Shown: one piece after another, positions 6,079 to 10,730 of the stretch | Layout: the number at the start of each line of letters is the position of its first letter | Numbering within the stretch: position 1 is the first letter of the stretch | NCBI GenBank assembly: GCA_046537875.1 | Contig: JBKHJZ010000115.1 | Coordinates: forward strand, 1-10,730 | Direction of reading: 5' to 3' | DNA from: JBKHJZ01 sp046537875 | GTDB taxonomy: Bacteria > Actinomycetota > Acidimicrobiia > Acidimicrobiales > VFJN01 | Length of the DNA stretch: 10,730 bases | Position numbers and translations under genes: made by a program | Notes under the pieces: model-generated | Databases searched by the model: none | Seen by the model: the letters and a program-made list of their open reading frames with translations, nothing else | Told to the model about the DNA's origin: nothing

Positions 6079-9000
6079 CTACGCCGCCTGCTCGACCGGG
6101 AACAGCGACCGCAACAGCTCGACGAGCTCGGTCGCGACGGTGCGGCCACCCCTGACCGGCAGCACGAGCTGCGCCAGGTCGGGCTTGTGCACCCCCCGGG
6201 GGACGAGGCGCTTCAGCCGGATCTCCTGCGACGCCTTGAGCTGCACCGGGGAGAGGCGCGCCGTCCAGGTGGGCGCACCGATGCCGGTGGTGCGCACGAC
6301 GTTGACCTCGCGCAGGCCGAGCCGCGCCGCCTCGGCCCGCATCCTGGCCACGTCGAGCAGGGCCTCGGCCGCGTCGGGGACGGGACCGTAGCGGTCCTCC
6401 CACTCGGCCCGGATGTCGGCGACCTCGCCCTCGGTGGTCACCGCGGCCAGGCGCCGGTAGGCCTCGAGGCGCAGCTCCTCCTTCGGCACGTAGTCCGGGG
6501 GCAGGTGGGCGTCGAGGGGCAGGTCGAGCTTGATCTCGGCGGGCTCGCGCACCTCCTCGCCCTTCAGGTCGGCGACCACCTCGCTCACCATCTGGCAGTA
6601 GAGGTCGTAGCCGACCGCGGCCACGTGACCCGACTGGCCGGTGCCCAGCAGGTTGCCGGCGCCCCGGATCTCCAGGTCGCGCATGGCGATCCTGAACCCC
6701 GAGCCCAGCTCGGTGGACTCGCCGATCGTCCTGAGCCGCTCGTACGCCTCCTCGGTGAGCACCCGCTCGCGCGGGTGGAACAGGTAGGCGTAGGCCCGCT
6801 GGCCCGACCGCCCCACCCGGCCGCGGATCTGGTGGAGCTGCCCGAGGCCGAGAAGGTCGGCCCGGTCGACCACCAGGGTGTTCACCGTGGGCATGTCGAT
6901 GCCCGACTCGATGATGGTGGTGCAGACCAGCACGTCGTAGGCGCCCTCCCAGAAGTCGAGCACCACCTGCTCCAGCGAGCCCTCGTCCATCTGCCCGTGG
7001 GCCACCGCCACCCGTGCCTCGGGCACCAGCTCGCGGACGTGGGCGGCGACCTGCTCGATGTCCTGCACCCGGTTGTGCACGAAGAACACCTGGCCCTCGC
7101 GCAGCAGCTCGCGGCGGATGGCCTCGGCCACCGCCCGGTCGTCGTACTCGCCCACGTAGGTGAGGATCGGCTGGCGCTCCGCGGGCGGCGTGTCGAGCAG
7201 CGTGAGGTCGCGGATGCCGGTCAGCGACATCTCGAGCGTGCGGGGGATCGGCGTGGCCGACAGGGTCAGGACGTCGACCCCGACCTTCAGCTGCTTGATC
7301 TGCTCCTTGTGCGTCACCCCGAAGCGCTGCTCCTCGTCGACGACGAGCAGGCCCAGGTCCTTGAACCGCACGTCCGGGGAGAGCAGGCGGTGCGTCCCGA
7401 TGACGATGTCGACCTCGCCCGAGCGCAGGCCGTTCACCACCGCACGGGCCTGGCCGGGCGTGAGGAAGCGGGACAGCACCTCCACCCGCACCGGATAGGG
7501 GGCGAAGCGCTCGGAGAACGTCTGGACGTGCTGCTGGGCCAGCAGCGTGGTCGGCACGAGCACCGCCACCTGCCGGCCGTCCTGCACCGCCTTGAAGGCG
7601 GCCCGGATGGCCACCTCGGTCTTCCCGAAGCCGACGTCGCCGCAGATCAGCCGGTCCATCGGCGTCGGTGCCTCCATGTCGGCCTTGACGTCGGCGATGG
7701 CCTTCGCCTGATCCGGGGTCTCCTGGTAGGGGAAGCCGTCCTCGAGCTCGCGCTGCCAGGGGGTGTCGGGGCTGAACGTCTGGCCGGCCTGGGCGAGGCG
7801 CTTCTGGTAGAGCACCACCAGCTCCTGGGCGATCTCGGCGACGGCGGCCCGCACCCGGGCCTTGGTCCGCTGCCAGCCGTCGCCGCCGAGGCGCGACAGT
7901 GTCGGGGACTCGCCGCCCGTGTAGTGGCGGACGGCGTCGATCTGGTCTGACGGCACGTAGAGCCGGTCGTCGCCCCTGTACTCGAGCAGCAGGTAGTCGC
8001 GCTCCACGCCGCCGATCGCCCGCTTCACCATGCCGCCGTAGCGGGCCACGCCGTGCTGGTGGTGGACGACGTAGTCGCCCACCGCGAGGTCCTCGAAGAA
8101 GCGCTCGGCGTCGCGGCGTCGCGGCCGGGCCCGACGGTGCGCGCGCCGCCGGCCGGTCAGGTCGGCCTCGGCCAGCACCGCGAGCTTCACCGACGGGAGC
8201 ACGGTGCCCCGCTCCAGCGGGGCCACCACCACCTCCGCCGACACCCCCTCCGAGGAGAGCAGGTCGCGCAGCCGGGCCGCGGAACCCTCGCCGTCGGCCC
8301 CGAGCACGATCCGGACGCCGTCGCGCTGGAGCGACGCCAGGCGGGCGAGCAACCCGCTGCCGTCTCCGACCACCGGGTCCCAGCCGCCGCCCTGCACCTG
8401 GGGGGTGTCCGGGCGGTCGGGCACGGCGACGACGTGCCACACCGGGGCGCCGGTGTGGCTGAGCAGCCGGTCGAAGTCGAGGTGCAGCCGCGGGAAGCCG
8501 TGCTCGTCGCCCCGATCCGTCTGTCGATGCAGAACCCGCCCCTGTTCACGCGTGCCAGCCAGGGGTCGGGCGCCTTCTGCACGGACCCCCCACGTGACCG
8601 CCAGCGTCGCCGCCAGGTCGGCCTCCTCGGCCAGCAGGTCGGCAGCCCGGTCGCGCATGCGGCGCGGCTCGACCAGCAGCACCTGGGCGCCGTCGCCCAC
8701 CACGTCGAGCAGCACGTGCTCGTCGCGGGTCAACCACGGCAGCCACGACTCCATGCCGTCGAACACCAGCCCCTGCGCCAGCCGCTCCCACTGGTCGCGG
8801 CCCCAGGGCTCCAGGGCCACCAGCCGCTCGGCCCGCTCGCGCACATCGGGCGTGGGGAGCAGCTCCCGGCACGGGAAGACGAGCGCCTCCTCCAGGTCGG
8901 CCACCGAGCGCTGGTCGGTGACCGAGAACTCGGTCAGCCGGTCGACCTCGTCGCCCCACAGGTCGATCCGCACGGGGCGGTCGTCGGTGGAGCCGAACAC

Positions 9001-9579
9001 GTCGACGATCGATCCCCGCACCGCCACCTCGCCCCGGTGCTCCACGATCTCCTCGCGCCGGTAGCCGGCCCCGACCAGCGCCGAGACCAGCTCGTCGCGG
9101 TCGAGCTGCTGCCCGGGCCGCACGATGGTCGGCTCGATCTGTTCGACGTGGGGACCCAGGCGCTGCACCAGCGCCCGCACCGGGGCCACGACGACCGCCG
9201 GGGTCCGGTCCGGCTCGCGCAGCCGCCAGAGCGTGCGCAGCCGGCGGCCCATGGTCTCGACGCTCGGGCTCACCCGCTCGAACGGCAGGGTCTCCCAGGC
9301 AGGGAACAGCTCGACCGCGTCGTCGCCGAGGTAGGTGGCGAGGTCGTGGGCGACCCGCTCGGCCTCGGTGGAGGTCGGCACCGCCAGCACCACGGGCCGG
9401 CGGCTGGTCAGCTCGGCGAGCCCGGCCGTGACCAGCGCCCGGGCCGACTCGGGGACGGCGATGGTGGCGGACGAGCGTCCGAGCACCTGCGCGAGCGCGG
9501 GCTCGTCGCGCACCAGCGCGGGCAGGTGGCGGAGGGGCGCGACGGTGCGCGCCCCTGCGGGTGCAGGGGCGGGGGTCAT
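6079..9579 (-). CDS. mfd: Transcription-repair coupling factor (Mfd)
   Basis: A cytosolic DNA translocase that pushes stalled RNA polymerase off DNA and recruits UvrA to lesions. The 1166 residues match the family length (about 1150-1200). The UvrB-like N-terminal modules include FPAWETLPFERVSPS (92-106) and VRGSIVDVFGSTDDRPVRID (188-206). The CarD-like RNA polymerase interaction domain begins AVGDYVVHHQHGVARYGGM (499-517). The SF2/RecG-like motor follows: Walker A GDVGFGKTE (647-655, Lys653), DEEQ box (748-751), LSATPIPRT (773-781), TTIIESGIDMP (887-897) and QIRGRVGRS (917-925). The translocation motif region is RDLEIRGAGNLLG (967-979), and the TRCF C-terminal domain covers about 1000-1160. 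No key residue is missing. Residues 333-355 have codon use unlike the rest and fit another frame better. The ATG at 9579 is the most upstream in-frame ATG that suits the short N-terminus; no Shine-Dalgarno is seen. It is divergent from murB. Confidence 0.98.
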   Translation of the reverse strand: MTPAPAPAGARTVAPLRHLPALVRDEPALAQVLGRSSATIAVPESARALVTAGLAELTSRRPVVLAVPTSTEAERVAHDLATYLGDDAVELFPAWETLPFERVSPSVETMGRRLRTLWRLREPDRTPAVVVAPVRALVQRLGPHVEQIEPTIVRPGQQLDRDELVSALVGAGYRREEIVEHRGEVAVRGSIVDVFGSTDDRPVRIDLWGDEVDRLTEFSVTDQRSVADLEEALVFPCRELLPTPDVRERAERLVALEPWGRDQWERLAQGLVFDGMESWLPWLTRDEHVLLDVVGDGAQVLLVEPRRMRDRAADLLAEEADLAATLAVTWGVRAEGARPLAGTREQGRVLHRQTDRGDEHGFPRLHLDFDRLLSHTGAPVWHVVAVPDRPDTPQVQGGGWDPVVGDGSGLLARLASLQRDGVRIVLGADGEGSAARLRDLLSSEGVSAEVVVAPLERGTVLPSVKLAVLAEADLTGRRRAHRRARPRRRDAERFFEDLAVGDYVVHHQHGVARYGGMVKRAIGGVERDYLLLEYRGDDRLYVPSDQIDAVRHYTGGESPTLSRLGGDGWQRTKARVRAAVAEIAQELVVLYQKRLAQAGQTFSPDTPWQRELEDGFPYQETPDQAKAIADVKADMEAPTPMDRLICGDVGFGKTEVAIRAAFKAVQDGRQVAVLVPTTLLAQQHVQTFSERFAPYPVRVEVLSRFLTPGQARAVVNGLRSGEVDIVIGTHRLLSPDVRFKDLGLLVVDEEQRFGVTHKEQIKQLKVGVDVLTLSATPIPRTLEMSLTGIRDLTLLDTPPAERQPILTYVGEYDDRAVAEAIRRELLREGQVFFVHNRVQDIEQVAAHVRELVPEARVAVAHGQMDEGSLEQVVLDFWEGAYDVLVCTTIIESGIDMPTVNTLVVDRADLLGLGQLHQIRGRVGRSGQRAYAYLFHPRERVLTEEAYERLRTIGESTELGSGFRIAMRDLEIRGAGNLLGTGQSGHVAAVGYDLYCQMVSEVVADLKGEEVREPAEIKLDLPLDAHLPPDYVPKEELRLEAYRRLAAVTTEGEVADIRAEWEDRYGPVPDAAEALLDVARMRAEAARLGLREVNVVRTTGIGAPTWTARLSPVQLKASQEIRLKRLVPRGVHKPDLAQLVLPVRGGRTVATELVELLRSLFPVEQAA

Positions 9580-9588
9580 GACGACCCA

Positions 9589-9594
9589 ACGCTA
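9589..9594 (-). promoter_or_regulatory. Candidate -10 element of the mfd promoter
   Basis: TAGCGT fits TANNNT and ends 9 nt before the mfd ATG, implying a leaderless or very short-leader transcript. No -35 hexamer is recognisable; the place where it would lie is GC-only sequence next to the 45-bp repeat. This is a weak call made from position and pattern. Confidence 0.35.
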
Positions 9595-9624
9595 CCGCCG
9601 GATCCCCCGCCGGCGGCCGGTTGC

Positions 9625-9730
9625 GCCGCACGCTCCCGTGTCCGGACGGCCCGCCGACCGGCCGGCAACGCCGCACGCTCCCGTGTCCGAACGGCCCGCC
9701 GATCGGCCGGCAGCGCCCTACGCTCCCGTC
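9625..9730. repeat. 45-bp tandem repeat, two full copies and one partial, between mfd and murB
   Basis: Copy 1 is 9625-9669 and copy 2 is 9670-9714; they differ at only three of 45 positions. A third, partial copy (9715-9730) runs up to the murB start codon, sharing CGCTCCCGT but reading GCCCTA where the full copies read GCCGCA. About 20 bp before copy 1 (roughly 9606-9624) resemble the end of a unit, so a decayed partial copy may lie there. Each unit holds a GTCCGGAC palindrome (intact in copy 1, one change in copy 2) and CGGCCGG. Because the third copy carries the likely murB -10 element, the array lies exactly in the divergent promoter region. There are no variable spacers, so it is not a CRISPR array. 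It may be a duplicated regulator-binding segment or simple replication slippage. Confidence 0.9.
9719..9724 (+). promoter_or_regulatory. -10 element of a probable leaderless promoter for murB
   Basis: TACGCT (TANNNT) ends 6 nt before the GTG at 9731, the same spacing as at the lipoprotein gene. It lies in the third partial repeat copy; the equivalent six bases in copies 1 and 2 read CACGCT and so lack the first T. No -35 match is visible and no Shine-Dalgarno precedes the start, which supports a leaderless mRNA. Confidence 0.55.
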
Positions 9731-10730
9731 GTGCCCGTTCGCAGCGACGTGACCTTCGCGGAGCTGACCAGCCTGCGCCTCGGCGGCCCCGCCCGCCGGT
9801 TGGTGGAGGTCACCACCGAGGCCGACCTGATCGAGGCCGTCCGGGCCGCCGACGAGTCCGGGGAGCCGTTGCTGGTCGTCGCCGGCGGCAGCAACCTGGT
9901 GGTGGCGGACGCGGGCTTCGACGGGACGGTCGTGCGCATCGCCACCCGGGGGGTCGCCGTGGAGAGCGATGGTCCCGACACGGGGGCGACGGTGACCGTG
10001 GCCGCCGGGGAGGTGTGGGACGACCTGGTGGCCCGGGCGGTCGCCGAGGGGTGGCGGGGCATCGAGGCGATGTCCGGCATCCCCGGGTCGGTGGGCGCCA
10101 CACCCATCCAGAACGTGGGCGCCTACGGGCAGGAGGTGGCCGAGACCATCGTCCGCCTGCGGGCCTGGGACCGCCACCAGCGCCGGGTGCGGACGTTCCT
10201 CCCCGGGGAGTGCGGGTTCGCCTACCGGACGAGCGCGTTCAAGGGCGACGACCGCTTCGTGGTGCTGGACGTCACGTACCGGCTGCCCGACGGCGCCGGC
10301 GGCTCACCGGTGCGCTACGCCGAGCTGGCCCGCCGGCTCGGGGTCGCGGTCGGCGAGCCTGCGGCGGCGAGCGACGTGCGAGCGGCGGTGCTCGAGCTGC
10401 GCCGCGGCAAGGGCATGGTGCTCGACGACGGCGACCACGACACCTGGAGCGCCGGCTCGTTCTTCGTGAACCCCGTGCTCGAGCCGTCGCGGGTGCCCGA
10501 AGGGGCGCCGGCCTGGCCGCAGCCCGACGGCCGGGTGAAGACCAGCGCCGCCTGGTTGATCGACCACGCGGGGTTCGGCAGGGGCCACCCGGGTCCCGGG
10601 GGACGGGTGGCGCTGTCGACCAAGCACCCGCTGGCGCTGACCAACCGCGGGGGTGCCAGCACCGCCGACCTGCTGGCACTGGCCCGCGAGGTGCGCGACG
10701 GCGTGCGGGCCCGCTTCGGGATCGAGCTGG
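9731..10730 (+). CDS. murB: UDP-N-acetylmuramate dehydrogenase (3' end cut by window)
   Basis: A cytosolic FAD enzyme that reduces UDP-GlcNAc-enolpyruvate to UDP-MurNAc with NADPH, the second committed step of peptidoglycan synthesis. The frame stays open for 333 codons to the right edge. The FAD-binding domain has TSLRLGGPARRLVEV near the N-terminus, VVAGGSNLVVADAGFDG (49-65) and the long motif starting IEAMSGIPGSVGATPIQNVG then AYGQEV. The catalytic-site arginine is in GFAYRTSAFK (Arg166), and the MurB C-terminal domain has the proton-donor serine in SAGSFFVNPV (Ser243) followed by KTSAAWLIDHAGFGRG. These motifs, including the YRxSxFK loop, are those of the E. coli-like type. The C-terminal active-site Glu, expected just after FGIEL, falls outside the window. 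The GTG at 9731 gives a normal N-terminus. The gene is transcribed away from mfd. Confidence 0.96.
   Translation, partial: MPVRSDVTFAELTSLRLGGPARRLVEVTTEADLIEAVRAADESGEPLLVVAGGSNLVVADAGFDGTVVRIATRGVAVESDGPDTGATVTVAAGEVWDDLVARAVAEGWRGIEAMSGIPGSVGATPIQNVGAYGQEVAETIVRLRAWDRHQRRVRTFLPGECGFAYRTSAFKGDDRFVVLDVTYRLPDGAGGSPVRYAELARRLGVAVGEPAAASDVRAAVLELRRGKGMVLDDGDHDTWSAGSFFVNPVLEPSRVPEGAPAWPQPDGRVKTSAAWLIDHAGFGRGHPGPGGRVALSTKHPLALTNRGGASTADLLALAREVRDGVRARFGIEL

Noticed and set aside
3612..6149. ATG start at 6149 for the membrane protein (845 residues).
   Set aside because: It would overlap the mfd coding end by 71 bp, add a Ser/Arg/Pro-rich non-family leader and start upstream of both the hairpin and the best promoter.
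5920..7950. A 676-codon + strand open frame.
   Set aside because: Antisense shadow of mfd's motor domain, which has all helicase motifs in the - strand frame.
6032..8440. An 802-codon - strand frame inside mfd.
   Set aside because: Out-of-frame shadow: Arg/Pro/Gly/Ala low-complexity translation overlapping the intact mfd frame.
8187..8582. A 131-codon - strand frame starting at the anomalous mfd stretch, possibly a nested gene.
   Set aside because: Only its first 25 or so codons have good codon phase; the rest is a Ser/Thr/Arg-rich shadow of mfd. The stretch is reported as an anomaly in mfd instead.
9606..9730. Tandem repeat considered as a CRISPR array.
   Set aside because: Units are directly adjacent with no variable spacers, there are only two full copies, and no cas genes are in the window.
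8546..10177. A 543-codon - strand frame crossing the mfd/murB gap, in which the 45-bp repeat encodes a 15-residue repeat.
   Set aside because: It overlaps both mfd (out of frame) and murB (antisense). The peptide repeat is just the DNA repeat read in a multiple of three.

Overview
The window is about 10.7 kb of very GC-rich DNA (roughly 70% by eye) with strong third-position G/C bias, frequent GTG starts and gene starts that look leaderless. These traits and the gene content point to a high-GC actinobacterium. The set mfd, a SurA-like lipoprotein, mazG, eno and then a probable ftsB-like gene matches the conserved actinobacterial order known from Mycobacterium (mfd-mazG-lpqU-eno-Rv1024) and Streptomyces. 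The YabN-type methylase-MazG fusion and the inserted membrane-bound spermidine-synthase-like gene fit a deep lineage such as Acidimicrobiia better than the well-studied actinomycetes, but that placement is inference. This is mainly a chromosomal housekeeping region. I see no insertion sequence, phage gene, CRISPR array, tRNA or rRNA.

Layout from right to left. murB (cell wall precursor synthesis, + strand, cut by the right edge) is transcribed away from mfd (transcription-repair coupling factor, - strand). The 151-bp gap between them holds a 45-bp tandem repeat whose last partial copy supplies the probable murB -10 element. mfd ends at 6079 and is followed by a GC-rich hairpin that overlaps the promoter of the next - strand gene. 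That gene encodes a 794-residue multi-pass membrane protein with a central spermidine-synthase-like Rossmann domain. Next come a small SurA-N-like lipoprotein with its own leaderless promoter and, 37 bp later, a YabN-like tetrapyrrole methylase-MazG fusion. A perfect 8-bp hairpin separates mazG from eno (enolase). The eno stop overlaps a GTG start (GTGA), where an Arg-rich reading frame, probably an FtsB/DivIC-like division protein, runs off the left edge.

The genes do not form one pathway. They cover glycolysis (eno), nucleotide-pool or metabolite sanitation (mazG), envelope protein handling (lipoprotein), DNA repair at stalled RNA polymerase (mfd), peptidoglycan synthesis (murB) and division (ftsB-like). 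The signals suggest at least four - strand transcription units: mfd; the membrane protein; lipoprotein-mazG; and eno-ftsB.

The points most worth a second look are the 45-bp repeat in the mfd/murB promoter region, a 23-codon stretch of mfd whose base-phase pattern fits another frame, the decayed second MazG half in the fusion protein, and the membrane spermidine-synthase-like protein that lacks one of the two catalytic-motif aspartates. I found no convincing wholly new multi-gene system.
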